64,000 nucleotides of DNA. Source: Streptacidiphilus sp. ASG 303 (GTDB lineage Bacteria > Actinomycetota > Actinomycetes > Streptomycetales > Streptomycetaceae). Every line of letters starts with the position of its first letter. Position 1 is the stretch's first letter. Shown one piece after another: positions 1 through 9,255 of the stretch. The notes below the pieces were generated by a model. It saw only the letters and a program-made list of their open reading frames with translations. It was not told the DNA's origin and did not search any database. The position numbers and the translations under genes are program-made. Where the stretch lies: the NCBI RefSeq assembly GCF_020991365.1, contig NZ_JAJLRA010000020.1, positions 1 through 64,000 on the forward strand, read 5' to 3'.

Positions 1-196
1 TGAGGTCGTCGATCCCCGCGGACGCGGAGGTCATGACGGCCTCGGTGCGCAGCGGGTTGATCTCCGAGACCGCGCCGACGAGGGTGGTCTTGCCGACACC
101 GAAGCCGCCCGCGACGACGATCTTCGCCGAGGTCGTCGCCCGGGTCGCCGTGCCGCCGAGGCCCGGATCCGCGGGCCTAGAGCTTGCGAAGTCCAC
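1..196 (-). CDS. cvnD: Conservon GTPase CvnD (partial, N-terminal part only)
   Basis: This is the N-terminal 65 codons of a small Ras-like ATP/GTP-binding protein; the rest lies outside the window. The P-loop GGFGVGKTT is visible around residues 33-41, followed by EINPLRTEAVMTSASAGID, a stretch typical of conservon D proteins. The GTG at 196 lies inside the end of the upstream gene, giving a 20-base overlap (177-196), which is usual for conservon C/D pairs and implies translational coupling. In conservons the D protein is thought to act as the membrane-associated GTPase of a sensor complex formed with the A, B and C products. The family is certain; the signal it responds to is not known. Confidence 0.93.
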   Translation of the reverse strand, partial: MDFASSRPADPGLGGTATRATTSAKIVVAGGFGVGKTTLVGAVSEINPLRTEAVMTSASAGIDDL

Positions 197-608
197 TGAG
201 CACCCTTTCGAGCAGTGTCACGTCGGGCTGTCCGCCGGTCTCGCCCGAGGCGGCGGCCGGCTGGTGGATGGCGACCAGGCCGGCTTCGGCCAGGTCGGCG
301 ACGAGGATGCGTGCGACCCCGAGCGGCATCGAGAGCAGTGCCGAGATCTCCGCCACCGACTTGATCTCGCGGCAGAGGTGGACGATGCGCTGGTGCTCGG
401 GGAGCAGCCCGCCCTGGCGGCCGGCGGTGGCGGTGGTGGAGATCAGCGCCTCGATCGCGAGCTGGTACCGCGGCCGCGTGCGGCCGCCGGTCATCGCATA
501 GGGGCGCACCAGCGGCTGCTGCTGTTCGTAGCCGCCTGGCTGCTGGTCACCGTAGCCGTTGCCGTACCCGTTTCCGTACGGACCGGCCGTGCCGGGGGGC
601 GGGGTCAT
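177..608 (-). CDS. cvnC: Conservon protein CvnC (DUF742)
   Basis: A 143-residue DUF742 protein. Residues 1-35 are a Gly/Tyr/Gln/Pro-rich low-complexity leader (repeats of GNGYG). The rest is a winged-helix-like fold with IVHLCREIKSVAEISALLSMP and VARILVADLAEAGLV, the conserved DUF742 core. DUF742 proteins are the third member of conservons and are proposed to bind the sensor or Roadblock partner; DNA binding has not been established. It lies 96 bases downstream of cvnB and overlaps cvnD by 20 bases, so the four genes look like one transcription unit. The family call is firm. Confidence 0.94.
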   Translation of the reverse strand: MTPPPGTAGPYGNGYGNGYGDQQPGGYEQQQPLVRPYAMTGGRTRPRYQLAIEALISTTATAGRQGGLLPEHQRIVHLCREIKSVAEISALLSMPLGVARILVADLAEAGLVAIHQPAAASGETGGQPDVTLLERVLSGLRKL

Positions 609-704
609 GAATCCTCCTTGCGCTGCAGCGGATCGCAGCCCGTGTCAGCGGGGTGGTTCTCCGGCGGCGCGGCGGGACGGCCGCGCCACCGGCGTGATGA
701 GGGG

Positions 705-1127
705 TCAGTGCAGCAGGCTGCCCTGGAGTTCGGCGCGCAGCGCGGGGGTGAGGACGTCGCCGGCCCGGTCGACGAGGAGTGCCATCTCGTAGCCGACGAG
801 GCCGATGTCGGAGTCGGGGGAGGCGAGCACCGCCAGCGAGGAGCCGTCGGAGACGGCCATCAGGAACAGGAAGCCCCGCTCCATCTCGACCACGGTCTGG
901 TTGACGTCGCCGCCCTCGAAGATCCGGGAGGCCCCGGAGGTCAGGGAGGTGAGGCCGGAGGCCACCGCGGCGAGCTGGTCGGCCCGGTCGCGGGGGAAGC
1001 CCTCGGACATGGCGAGCAGCAGACCGTCGGCGGAGACCACCACCGTGTGGGACACCCCGGGGGTGTTGTCCACGAAGTTGGTGATCAACCAGTTCAGGTT
1101 GCTCGCCGCCTGGCTCAACTGACTCAC
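705..1127 (-). CDS. cvnB: Conservon protein CvnB (Roadblock/LC7 domain)
   Basis: A 140-residue Roadblock/LC7 protein, the conservon B subunit, expected to act as an MglB-like regulator or scaffold for the D GTPase. The core NLNWLITNFVDNTPGVSHTV starts near residue 10, and the conserved ERGFLFLMAVSDGSSLAVLA and DIGLVGYEMALLVDRAG follow. I chose the GTG at 1127 because it follows an AGGAG at ten bases and gives the usual family length. Reading further upstream only enters the cvnA coding region in another frame. It starts 4 bases after the cvnA stop, so the two are co-transcribed and probably coupled. Confidence 0.94.
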   Translation of the reverse strand: MSQLSQAASNLNWLITNFVDNTPGVSHTVVVSADGLLLAMSEGFPRDRADQLAAVASGLTSLTSGASRIFEGGDVNQTVVEMERGFLFLMAVSDGSSLAVLASPDSDIGLVGYEMALLVDRAGDVLTPALRAELQGSLLH

Positions 1128-1131
1128 TGTC

Positions 1132-4100
1132 TCAACGCTCCTGGTGGTCGGGCCCGTAGGCGCCGCTGCCGAATACTCCGGACCCGCTGTTCGGGTACCC
1201 GGTCTGCCTGCCCTGGTGGGGCTCCGCTGCGCCGGCACGGCGGCCCTGCTGGATGCCGCGGCGCAGGTTGGTGAGCCGGCCGCGCACCTCCTCGGGGGCG
1301 CGGGAGACCTGGGGGCCTCCCAGCGGTGCCTGCTCCGCGGTGCCCGCCACGAGGTTGGCGCGGGGGACCCGGCGGGGCAGGCCGGACGGGGTGATCCCGT
1401 CCGACGCCGGCTCGCGCACCTGCTCGGCGCGCCGCCAGCGCTCGTCGTTGGCCGAGGTCCGCCACGGGGCCTCGGCGGCACCGTCCGGCGCGGGGCGCTG
1501 GGGCGCCTGCTGCGCGGGGCGGTCCGCGGCCGGCCGCGGGGTGTCGGCCGTCCGCTGGCGCGGGGCGGTGGGCGCCTGGCGGGGCCGGGCCCGCCGCGGC
1601 TCCTGGTCCTGCTGCGGCGCGGGTGCGGCCGCCGGGGCGCCGCCGTCGACGGGGACGGCGCGCATGCGGTCCGCGGCGCCGGTGCGGAACCAGTTGGACT
1701 CCATCGCCTCGAAGATCGGCGATCCGGAGCCCCCGGCCGAACGGCCCGTGGTGTCCGGGCCGAGCGGCGCGGTCAGCGGGTCGGCGTCGCCGCCCGGGGG
1801 CAGCGCCATCGGCTGCTGGGGCGCGGCCGGGACGGACGGCCGCGGGCCGCCCTGGTGGGGCGCCGGCGCCGGCGGCTGCGGCGCGGGCGGCTGGGGGGCC
1901 GGCGGGACCGGGCCGAGGCCCAGCGGGTCCCGCGGGTCGATCTCGGCCTCGAAGCGGGGCCGGGCGAACTGGGCGGTGGTCTCCAGGGAATCCGCCGGGA
2001 CGGCCTGCTGCCGGCCGCCGCGCGGCTGCTGCCCGGCGTCCTGGCCGTGGACGGGCCGCTGCTGCGGTCCGCGGGGGCCGTCCTGGGCGAACCGGCCGTC
2101 CCGCGGGTCGGGGCCCGGGGCGGTGTGCTGGGTGCGCTCCGCCGGCCAGCCGCCGTCGGCCTGCGGGAACTCCGCCCCCGCCACCGGCTGCTGCGGGCGC
2201 CGGTCCGGGCCCTGGGGGCCACGCTGGGCGGGACCCTGCGGACGGCCGCCGCGCTGCGGGCCGGCGGGCGGCAGCGGCGCCTGGGCACCGCGGCCCGGCA
2301 GCCCGTTCTGCTGCTGGCCGTTCTGCTGCTGGCCGGCGTACTGCTGGCCGTTCTGCTGGCGGCCGGCCTGGTCATGGCCGCCCGGCGCCTGGGGACCGCC
2401 CTGCGGACGGCCGCCGGAGCCGATCTGCGGCCGGGAGCCGCGGCCCAGGGCGCCCGCGGGGGCGTCCGCGCCGGGCACCGCGCGCTGACGCGGGGTGGGG
2501 CCCGCGCTCCGCTGCTGCTTGCCGGCCGCGCCGCCGCGGCCGCCGCGGCGGTCCGAGGCGTTGGTGACGTCCACCGGGAGCATGACGAGGGCGGTGGTGC
2601 CGCCGGAGTCGCTGGGGCGCAGCTGGATCCGGATGCCGTGCCGCAGGGACAGGCGGCCGACCACGAACAGGCCCATGCGGCGGGAGACGGAGACGTCCAC
2701 CGTCGGCGGGCTGGCGAGCCGCTCGTTGATGTCGGCGAGGTCGTCGGGGGACAGGCCGATGCCGGTGTCGTGGATCTCGACGAGCACCCGGCCGTCCGGC
2801 AGGGCGTGGCCGGTGACCCGCACCCGGGTCTGCGGGCTGGAGAAGGAGGTCGCGTTCTCCAGCAGCTCGGCGAGCAGGTGGACGAGGTCGTTGACCACGC
2901 GGCCGGCGACGTCCGCGGACGGCACCGAGGCCAGCTCGATGCGCTCGTACTGCTCCACCTCGGAGGCCGCGGCGCGCAGCACGTCGACGAGCGGGACCGG
3001 GCGGGTCCAGCGGCGGCCGGGGTCCTCGCCCGCGAGGACGAGGAGGTTCTCGCCGTTGCGGCGCATGCGGGTCGCCAGGTGGTCCAGCTTGAAGAGGCTG
3101 GCCAGCTGGTCCGGGTCGGCCTCGCGGCTCTCCAGCTCGGAGATGAGCGACAGCTGGCGCTGGATCAGGCCCTGGCTGCGGCGCGAGAGGTTGGTGAACA
3201 TCGCGTTGATGTTGCCGCGCAGCAGTGCCTGCTCGGCCGCGAGGCGGACGGCCTCGCTGTGCACCATGTCGAAGGCGTGCGCCACGTGGCCGATCTCGTC
3301 GGTGGAGTCGATGCCCACCTTCTCGACGGTGACGTCGACGTCCTGGGGGTCGGCCTCGGAGAGGGTCTTGACCAGCTCGGGCAGACGGCGCTCGGCGACG
3401 TCCTCGGCGGACTCCTGCAGGCGGGTCAGCGAGCGGACCATGGAGCGGGCCACCAGGGCGGCGCCGGCGACGGCGACGAGGAGGACCAGGGCGATCAGCA
3501 CACCGTTGACGATGGCCTCGGTCTGCGCCTGCGAGCGCAGGTCGGCGGCCTGGCCCTGCATCTCCTCCAGCAGCCGCGTCTCGATGTTGTGCATCGCGCT
3601 CATCTTGGAGCTGGCGGTGTTGTACCACTCCAGGTACGTCATCGCCGGCACCTGCTGGATGCCGTTGGTCTGCAGGATCTGGTCCGACAGCCGGTTGGAG
3701 CGCTTGATCTCCGCGTTCAGTGACAGCGGCGCGAGCACCGCCTGGGCCTTGGAGGCGCCGTAGATCGCCTGGAAGGTGTTGAGCGAGCTGGTGACGTCGG
3801 TCCTCAGCTTGGCGCCGAAGGTCTCGTCGCTCGCGCTCAGGGCGGGCTTGGGCAGGTGGGCGAAGCCCGCGCTGATCAGGGCCCGCTGCATGGACACGTT
3901 CTCCTTGGCGATGGAGAACTGCTCCAGCGAACGGGTGCTCTCGATGAGGTCCCGGTTGCTGGAGCTCAGCGCCATGTCCTGGCTGATGGCGATCAGGCTC
4001 TTGATCAGGGAGTCGTACCCGGTGATCGTGGACTGCAGGTTGTCCGGGTGCTGGTACGCGGTGTTGCGGATCGTGGTCAGCGCGTTGGCGCCGGACTGGA

Positions 4101-4686
4101 TCTGCGTCAGCAGCGCGTTGGCGCCGGGCAGGTCCAGCCTCTCGAAGTTCGCGGCCGCACCCATGTACGAGCGGTACAGGGTGTCGGTCTCCCGACGGGC
4201 GTTCACCACGTCGTCGTCGGTGAGCCTCCGACGGATGAAGGGGCCGGCGCTCGTGTCGCGCTCCGTCTGGAGGGCGTCGGCCACCGCGGTGGCCTTGCTG
4301 GCCAGGCTGCTCAGGTTGGCCATCTGGTCCAGGTCGCGCTCGTTCTGCAGCGACGACTGGATCCGCAGGCCGCCCAGCACCAGGGCCGCGATGACGGGGA
4401 GCGCCAGCAGCGCGATGAGCCTGGTGCGGATGCGCCAGTTGCGCAGCGCGAAGCGGCGCAGGCCGGTGGCCTTGCGCCGGGCGTTCGCGCGGTCCAGGCG
4501 CGCCCGTGTCCGGGCCCTGCGGCTCTGGTCGCCGGCGACCTCGTCGGCAGTGGGGCCGGCGTCGCCCCCGCGGGCGTCCGGTGCTCCCGGGGCGGCCTTC
4601 GGGCCTGCCTGCTGGGGGGCTGCGGCGGGCTCGCGCTCCTCCGGGTCACCCGCGGCGCCGCCACCCCTCTTGAAACGTCCCTGCAC
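1132..4686 (-). CDS. cvnA: Conservon sensor kinase-like protein CvnA (nitrate-sensing/HAMP/HATPase)
   Basis: A large membrane sensor of 1184 residues. A basic cytoplasmic N-terminus precedes transmembrane helix 1 (about 86-109), an extracytoplasmic NIT (nitrate/nitrite-sensing-like) domain (about 110-375), helix 2 (391-415), HAMP (415-485), a dimerisation helix with FKLDHLATRMRRNGENLL (His536), and a histidine-kinase-like ATPase (N box near Asn611, DTGIG at 640-644). Residues from about 720 to the end are a Pro/Gln/Gly/Ala-rich disordered tail. The GTG at 4686 starts the conserved VQGRFKR; a start at 4758 is possible but lacks that match. No response regulator is adjacent, as in other conservons. 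By position it corresponds to cvnA1 of S. coelicolor (SCO5544, from memory). The ligand is unknown. Confidence 0.93.
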   Translation of the reverse strand: MQGRFKRGGGAAGDPEEREPAAAPQQAGPKAAPGAPDARGGDAGPTADEVAGDQSRRARTRARLDRANARRKATGLRRFALRNWRIRTRLIALLALPVIAALVLGGLRIQSSLQNERDLDQMANLSSLASKATAVADALQTERDTSAGPFIRRRLTDDDVVNARRETDTLYRSYMGAAANFERLDLPGANALLTQIQSGANALTTIRNTAYQHPDNLQSTITGYDSLIKSLIAISQDMALSSSNRDLIESTRSLEQFSIAKENVSMQRALISAGFAHLPKPALSASDETFGAKLRTDVTSSLNTFQAIYGASKAQAVLAPLSLNAEIKRSNRLSDQILQTNGIQQVPAMTYLEWYNTASSKMSAMHNIETRLLEEMQGQAADLRSQAQTEAIVNGVLIALVLLVAVAGAALVARSMVRSLTRLQESAEDVAERRLPELVKTLSEADPQDVDVTVEKVGIDSTDEIGHVAHAFDMVHSEAVRLAAEQALLRGNINAMFTNLSRRSQGLIQRQLSLISELESREADPDQLASLFKLDHLATRMRRNGENLLVLAGEDPGRRWTRPVPLVDVLRAAASEVEQYERIELASVPSADVAGRVVNDLVHLLAELLENATSFSSPQTRVRVTGHALPDGRVLVEIHDTGIGLSPDDLADINERLASPPTVDVSVSRRMGLFVVGRLSLRHGIRIQLRPSDSGGTTALVMLPVDVTNASDRRGGRGGAAGKQQRSAGPTPRQRAVPGADAPAGALGRGSRPQIGSGGRPQGGPQAPGGHDQAGRQQNGQQYAGQQQNGQQQNGLPGRGAQAPLPPAGPQRGGRPQGPAQRGPQGPDRRPQQPVAGAEFPQADGGWPAERTQHTAPGPDPRDGRFAQDGPRGPQQRPVHGQDAGQQPRGGRQQAVPADSLETTAQFARPRFEAEIDPRDPLGLGPVPPAPQPPAPQPPAPAPHQGGPRPSVPAAPQQPMALPPGGDADPLTAPLGPDTTGRSAGGSGSPIFEAMESNWFRTGAADRMRAVPVDGGAPAAAPAPQQDQEPRRARPRQAPTAPRQRTADTPRPAADRPAQQAPQRPAPDGAAEAPWRTSANDERWRRAEQVREPASDGITPSGLPRRVPRANLVAGTAEQAPLGGPQVSRAPEEVRGRLTNLRRGIQQGRRAGAAEPHQGRQTGYPNSGSGVFGSGAYGPDHQER

Positions 4687-5280
4687 TAGCGTCGCAACCT
4701 CTGGACCAGGCGTCCCCCGCGTTGCCGCGAGGGGACGGTGTCGAGTTCGAATCCGCAATCCCGGATCGTCCGGGCCTGCCCGGGGCCGCCGTTTCGGCCC
4801 CTGCGCTGCTCAGCGCTCCGGAGGGCGGTCCTCCGGCGGTCCGTGGAATTCCAGCACAGCGGGGGATCTCCAACAAGGGGCGACGCTGCGTGTTCGACGC
4901 GACTACGCTTTGCGCCCCCCTCCTCACCGACTGTGCGCCCCGGCTGCTGGAATACCGCATCTTTCGGACAGGCTGCAGGCGAAGCCTATGCGACCTGCGT
5001 GACATGGCTCGGGCTTAATGTCCGAACTGTCGCCAATGCCGGAAAATCGGGCAGTGGCCAAATGTCCGTAATGTCGCTGTGCGTGATGCAATTGTTACCG
5101 AAATCACACCGCGCCGTGTAGATTCGCTCACGGTCGCTGTGGGAGTGGATCCCTAGTCTTGCTCGGTGCAGGGACCTGCGGGGCGGATGCGGCTCCGGTT
5201 GCAGCGGACGCCTCCCGGAGTACTCCCCCGTTCGGCGGGCCCTGACACCAGATCATCACTGCCGGATCCATGACAAGTAG
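4687..5280. other. Divergent intergenic region between cvnA and the small gene
   Basis: About 594 bases without a convincing gene. It must hold the cvnA promoter and probably that of the small gene at 5281. It is locally poorer in G+C than its surroundings, especially 5010-5130. Two copies of an 18-base element (15 of 18 identical) lie at 5017-5034 and 5061-5078. A possible -10 TAGATT lies near 5119-5124, with TTACCG 18 bases upstream. No hairpin or RNA motif was recognised. Confidence 0.6.
5017..5078. repeat. Pair of 18-base direct repeats upstream of the conservon
   Basis: AATGTCCGAACTGTCGCC at 5017-5034 and AATGTCCGTAATGTCGCT at 5061-5078 match at 15 of 18 positions, 44 bases start to start (close to four helical turns). 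They lie in the cvnA/small-gene divergent region, so they could be operator half-sites. This is inference from position only. Confidence 0.45.
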
Positions 5281-5478
5281 GTGTCACGCGTGCCCACGAA
5301 GACCACGATGAGCTTCCGCCCGACGGCCAACCCGCGCCGGACCACCCTCGCCTCCGCCGAGGGCTTCGAGGTGCTGCCGGCCCAGGCCGCGGGCGGGCGC
5401 GAGCCGCGGCCGCTGCCGGAGAGCACCGCCAACCCCCGCCGCACCGTCCTGATGGAGGTGCCCGGCGGCGCCGCCTGA
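5281..5478 (+). CDS. Small protein with a duplicated TANPRRT motif
   Basis: A 65-residue (or 62-residue) protein I do not recognise. Third codon positions are nearly all G or C, which supports real coding. PTANPRRTTL occurs near residues 15-24 and STANPRRTVL near residues 50-59, an internal duplication separated by an acidic/Pro-rich spacer. There is no signal peptide or membrane segment. The GTG at 5281 lacks a clear ribosome site. The in-frame GTG at 5290 follows AGGTG at 5279-5283 and may be the true start. It is transcribed away from the conservon, on its own. The function is unknown; a small regulatory or scaffold peptide is conceivable. Confidence 0.6.
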   Translation: MSRVPTKTTMSFRPTANPRRTTLASAEGFEVLPAQAAGGREPRPLPESTANPRRTVLMEVPGGAA

Positions 5479-5747
5479 GGGGCCGGCCCCGGCGGGGACG
5501 GGCGCAGACCCGGCTCCCCGCGCCCGCTGCTCCGCCCGTCCGCCCTCCGGCACCCGCCCGCGCCCCCCCTCGGCGCCCCTCACGGCTCCCGCCCCGGCCC
5601 GACGGCCCCCGCCCGGCCCCGCCCCGACCGTCCCGGCCCCGCCCAGCCCGTCCCGGCCCGCCGCCCGCCCCACTGCCCGCGCCCGCCGTCCTGGCGCCGC
5701 GATAGCCTGAGGGCGTTCAGCCGCCGACCCGAGGAGTCCGGACACCC

Positions 5748-6530
5748 GTGCGCATCGCCCGATTCTCCATCGACGGGAACGTCTCCTTCGGCGTGGTCGA
5801 GGGCGACGCCGAGCGGCCGGAGTCGCTCGTCGTCCACGCTCTCGCCGGCCACCCGTTCGGGGCCCCGCAGCCGACCGGCGAGACGCACCGCCTCGCCGAC
5901 GTCCGCCTCCTCACCCCGATGCTGCCCAGCAAGATCGTCGCCGTCGGGCGCAACTACGCCGCCCACGCCGCCGAGATGGGCAACGAGGTGCCCGAGGTCC
6001 CGCTGACCTTCTTCAAGCCCAACACGGCGGTCGTCGGCCCCACCGAGGCCATCGCCTACCCGCCGTTCTCCTCCGACGTCCAGTACGAGGCCGAGCTGGC
6101 CGTGGTCATCGGCCGGATGTGCCGCGAGGTGCCCGCCGCGCGGGTCCCCGAGGTGATCCTCGGCTACACCTGCGCCAACGACGTCACCGCCCGCGACGTC
6201 CAGCAGCGCGAGGGCCAGTGGGCCCGCGCCAAGGGCTTCGACACTTCCTGCCCGCTCGGCCCCTGGATCGAGACCGACCTCGACCCGGCCGACCTGGCCG
6301 TCACCTGCACCGTCAACGGCGAACTCCGGCAGGCCGGGCGCACCTCCCAGATGGTGCGCTCCGTCACCGACCTGATCGTCCACATCTCCGAGGCGATGAC
6401 GCTGCTCCCCGGCGACGTCGTCCTCACCGGCACCCCGGCCGGCGTGGGACCGCTCCACGTCGGCGACGAGGTCGCCGTCTCCATCGAAGGCATCGGCACT
6501 CTCACCAACAGGGTGATCAAGCGTGGCTAA
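5748..6530 (+). CDS. Fumarylacetoacetate hydrolase (FAH) family protein
   Basis: A 260-residue FAH-superfamily enzyme (FAHD1-like acylpyruvase, oxaloacetate decarboxylase or isomerase). [31 protein letters not shown] and [11 protein letters not shown] carry the metal-binding acidic residues, and [20 protein letters not shown] is the family signature. The last segment [14 protein letters not shown] is also typical. The exact substrate cannot be read from sequence. The GTG start gives the standard MRIARF N-terminus. The gene overlaps gltX by 8 bases, so the two are co-translated. The pairing is conserved in Streptomyces but has no obvious biochemical link. Confidence 0.92.
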   Translation: MRIARFSIDGNVSFGVVEGDAERPESLVVHALAGHPFGAPQPTGETHRLADVRLLTPMLPSKIVAVGRNYAAHAAEMGNEVPEVPLTFFKPNTAVVGPTEAIAYPPFSSDVQYEAELAVVIGRMCREVPAARVPEVILGYTCANDVTARDVQQREGQWARAKGFDTSCPLGPWIETDLDPADLAVTCTVNGELRQAGRTSQMVRSVTDLIVHISEAMTLLPGDVVLTGTPAGVGPLHVGDEVAVSIEGIGTLTNRVIKRG

Positions 6531-8022
6531 TCCCGATCCGGCAGTCCGGGTCCGCTTCTGTCCCTCCCCGACCGGCAACCCGCACGTCGGCCTGGTCCGC
6601 ACGGCCCTGTTCAACTGGGCCTTCGCCCGGCACCACGGCGGCACCCTGGTCTTCCGGATCGAGGACACCGACGCGGCGCGCGACTCCGAGGAGTCGTACG
6701 GGCAGCTCCTGGAGGCCATGCGCTGGCTCGGCTTCGACTGGGACGAGGGCCCCGAGGTCGGCGGCCCGCACGCGCCGTACCGGCAGTCGCAGCGGATGGA
6801 CGTCTACGCCGACGTCGCCCGCCGCCTGCTGGAGGCCGGCCGCGCCTACCACTGCTTCTGCACCACCGAGGAGCTGGACGCCCGCCGCGACGCCGCCCGC
6901 GCCGCCGGCCGCCCCTCCGGCTACGACGGCCACTGCCGCGACCTCACCGCCGAGCAGCAGGCCGCCCACCGCGCCGAGGGCCGCGAGCCGATCGTCCGCT
7001 TCCGGATGCCGGACACCACGATCACCTTCCCGGACCTGGTCCGCGGCGAGCTCACCTTCGAGCCCGAGCACGTGCCCGACTACGGCATCGTGCGGGCCAA
7101 CGGCGCCCCGCTCTACACCCTGGTCAACCCGGTGGACGACGCCCTCATGGGCATCACCCACGTGCTGCGCGGCGAGGACCTGCTCTCCTCCACCCCCCGC
7201 CAGATCGCCCTCTACGCCGCTCTCGGCGAGATCGGCATCGGTACCGGCGAGGCCCCGCTCTTCGGCCACCTGCCGTACGTGATGGGCGAGGGCAACAAGA
7301 AGCTCTCCAAGCGCGACCCGCAGGCCTCGCTCAACCTCTACCGGGAGCGCGGCTTCCTCCCCGAGGGCCTGCTCAACTACCTGGCGCTGCTCGGCTGGTC
7401 GCTCTCCGAGGACCGCGACCTGTTCTCCGTCGAGGAGATGGTCGCCGCCTTCGACATCGACCGGGTCAACGCCAACCCGGCCCGCTTCGACCTCAAGAAG
7501 GCCGAGGCGATCAACGCCCACCACCTGCGGCAGCTGCCGGCCGACGAGTTCGTCCGCCGCCTGGTGCCGTACCTGCAGGCCGCCGGGCTGCTCCCCGCCG
7601 AGCCCACCGCGGAGCAGCTGGAGCTGCTCGGCCGCGCCGCGCCGCTCACCCAGGAGCGCATGACGGTGCTCGGCGAGGTCGTCGGCATGCTGGGCTTCCT
7701 CTTCGTCGACCCGGCCGCCTTCGCCCTCGACCCGGCCGACGCGGAGAAGGTGCTCACCGCCGACGCCCGCCCGGTGCTGGAGGCCAGCGTCAAGGCGCTG
7801 GAGGGGCTGGCGGACTTCACGCCCGAGCCGATCCAGGCCGTGCTGCGCGAGGCGCTGGTGGAGGGGCTGGGCATCAAGCCCAAGTTCGCCTTCACCCCGC
7901 TGCGGGTGGCCGTCACCGGGCGCCGGGTCTCCCCGCCGCTCTTCGAGTCGATGGAGCTGCTGGGCCGGGAGGAGACGCTGCGCCGCCTGCGCGCCGCGCT
8001 GGAGGCCGTGCCCGCCGCCTGA
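6523..8022 (+). CDS. gltX: Glutamyl-tRNA synthetase
   Basis: A 499-residue class I aminoacyl-tRNA synthetase that charges tRNA-Glu in the cytoplasm; in actinobacteria it usually also charges tRNA-Gln, which GatCAB then amidates. The HIGH-type motif [10 protein letters not shown] is at residues 14-23 and the KMSKS-type motif KLSKRD near residue 260. [20 protein letters not shown] is the usual glutamate-pocket region, and the helical anticodon-binding domain fills the last 150 residues. The GTG start lies inside the FAH gene. It sits less than 1 kb upstream of five tRNA genes for exactly Glu and Gln. Confidence 0.98.
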   Translation: MANPDPAVRVRFCPSPTGNPHVGLVRTALFNWAFARHHGGTLVFRIEDTDAARDSEESYGQLLEAMRWLGFDWDEGPEVGGPHAPYRQSQRMDVYADVARRLLEAGRAYHCFCTTEELDARRDAARAAGRPSGYDGHCRDLTAEQQAAHRAEGREPIVRFRMPDTTITFPDLVRGELTFEPEHVPDYGIVRANGAPLYTLVNPVDDALMGITHVLRGEDLLSSTPRQIALYAALGEIGIGTGEAPLFGHLPYVMGEGNKKLSKRDPQASLNLYRERGFLPEGLLNYLALLGWSLSEDRDLFSVEEMVAAFDIDRVNANPARFDLKKAEAINAHHLRQLPADEFVRRLVPYLQAAGLLPAEPTAEQLELLGRAAPLTQERMTVLGEVVGMLGFLFVDPAAFALDPADAEKVLTADARPVLEASVKALEGLADFTPEPIQAVLREALVEGLGIKPKFAFTPLRVAVTGRRVSPPLFESMELLGREETLRRLRAALEAVPAA

Positions 8023-8062
8023 GCAGCGCGGGGGCGCGGCCCGGCGCGGTAGTGTCCGCCGC

Positions 8063-8752
8063 ATGGCCCTCGCAGGTGTCCTCTGGGACGTCGACGACAC
8101 GCTCTTCGACCACTCCGGCGCCGAGCGCGCCGGCATCCTGCGCCACCTGGAGGCCGAGGGCCTGCCCGCCGACGGGCGGGCCCTCGGCCTCTGGCATGCC
8201 GTGGCGGAGGAGGTGCACGCCCGCTTCACCGCGGGCGGGCTCACCTTCCACGAGCACCGCCGCGAGCGCGCCCGCCGCTTCCTCGGCGATCCGGACCTGC
8301 CCGACGACCGCGCGGACGCCTGGTTCGCCGGCTACGTGCGCCGCTACGAGGAGTCCTGGGCGGCCTTCCCCGACGTGCTGCCCGCGCTGGACGCCCTCGG
8401 CGGGTACCGGCACGGCGTGCTCTCCAATGCCTCCCTGGCCCGCCAGGAGCGCAAGCTGATCCGGCTGGGCATGCGCGACCGCTTCTCCTGCCTGCTCTGC
8501 TCCGACCGGCTGGGCACCGCCAAGCCCGACCCGCGGGCCTTCCGCGCCGCCTGCGACGCGCTGGGCCTGCCGCCGCAGCGGGTGGCGTACGTCGGCGACC
8601 GGCTGGACCTCGACGCGCTGGGCGCCCGCGACGCCGGACTGCACGGCGTCTGGCTGGACCGCGCCGGTACCGGCGGCGACCCGCCGCCCGGCGTCCACCG
8701 CGTCCGCACCCTCGCCGACCTGCCCGGGCTGCTGCGGCGCGTCACGGGGTGA
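8063..8752 (+). CDS. HAD-superfamily hydrolase
   Basis: A 229-residue haloacid-dehalogenase-fold phosphatase. Motif I DVDDTLFD (nucleophile Asp near residue 9, general acid two residues later), motif II VLSNAS, motif III Lys in TAKPDPRAF, and motif IV GDRLDLDALGARDAG are all present, so it should be active. The helical cap is type C1, as in phosphoglycolate phosphatase-like members; the substrate is not predictable. The ATG lies 7 bases after TAGTGT (8050-8055) with no ribosome site, so the mRNA is probably leaderless. Confidence 0.92.
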   Translation: MALAGVLWDVDDTLFDHSGAERAGILRHLEAEGLPADGRALGLWHAVAEEVHARFTAGGLTFHEHRRERARRFLGDPDLPDDRADAWFAGYVRRYEESWAAFPDVLPALDALGGYRHGVLSNASLARQERKLIRLGMRDRFSCLLCSDRLGTAKPDPRAFRAACDALGLPPQRVAYVGDRLDLDALGARDAGLHGVWLDRAGTGGDPPPGVHRVRTLADLPGLLRRVTG

Positions 8753-8763
8753 CGGGTATGGAT

Positions 8764-8793
8764 TTGGGAGCCGCGCCGGGCATCGGGTAATGT
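8764..8793 (+). promoter_or_regulatory. Candidate promoter of the tRNA array
   Basis: TTGGGA (8764-8769), an 18-base spacer, then TAATGT (8788-8793). It lies about 90 bases before the first tRNA and just after the HAD gene. It fits a vegetative sigma-HrdB promoter; there is no experimental support. Confidence 0.5.
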
Positions 8794-8883
8794 TCTTCCT
8801 GCGCCGCCCGGGACGGGCCTGAGGGAAACCGAGGGAACGGTCGGGAGGCGCAAGCCAAGCAGAGCCCCGCAGGGGCCGAGCAA

Positions 8884-8955
8884 TGGGGTATGGGGTAATT
8901 GGCAGCCCGACGGATTCTGGCTCCGTTAGTCTAGGTTCGAGTCCTGGTACCCCAG
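8884..8955 (+). tRNA. tRNA-Gln (CTG anticodon), copy 1
   Basis: 72 bases. The acceptor stem TGGGGTA pairs with TACCCCA, with discriminator G. The anticodon stem ACGGA/TCCGT encloses the loop TTCTGGC, giving anticodon CTG (reads CAG). TTCGAGT is the T loop. No CCA is encoded. An inverted repeat, CCAGCG (8952-8957) with CGCTGG (8965-8970), runs out of its 3' end. Confidence 0.96.
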
Positions 8956-9022
8956 CGTGAGATCCGCTGGCCACCACCCTCCGGTTCCGGGGGGTGCGGC
9001 CGCGGGACTCCACCTCAAGAGA

Positions 9023-9095
9023 GCCCCCGTTGTGTAGCGGCCTAGCACGCTGCCCTCTCAAGGCAGTAGCGCCGGTTCGAATCCGGTCGGGGGTA
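9023..9095 (+). tRNA. tRNA-Glu (CTC anticodon), copy 1
   Basis: 73 bases. The acceptor stem GCCCCCG pairs with CGGGGGT (terminal G-U), with discriminator A. The anticodon stem CTGCC/GGCAG encloses CTCTCAA, giving anticodon CTC (reads GAG). The T arm is CCGGTTCGAATCCGG. CCA is not encoded. Confidence 0.96.
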
Positions 9096-9170
9096 CTCCC
9101 TCCTCGTCCATCGGTCGAGAAGGGTTCCACAGTCCCATTCCGGTCCTCCGGAGCGGGATGCCTGGCTCCC

Positions 9171-9243
9171 GCCCCCGTTGTGTAGCGGCCTAGCACGCTG
9201 CCCTCTCAAGGCAGTAGCGCCGGTTCGAATCCGGTCGGGGGTA
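9171..9243 (+). tRNA. tRNA-Glu (CTC anticodon), copy 2
   Basis: 73 bases, identical to the first tRNA-Glu copy over its whole length. It lies 75 bases downstream of that copy and only 12 bases before copy 3. Confidence 0.96.
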
Positions 9244-9255
9244 CCAGCCGGGCAG

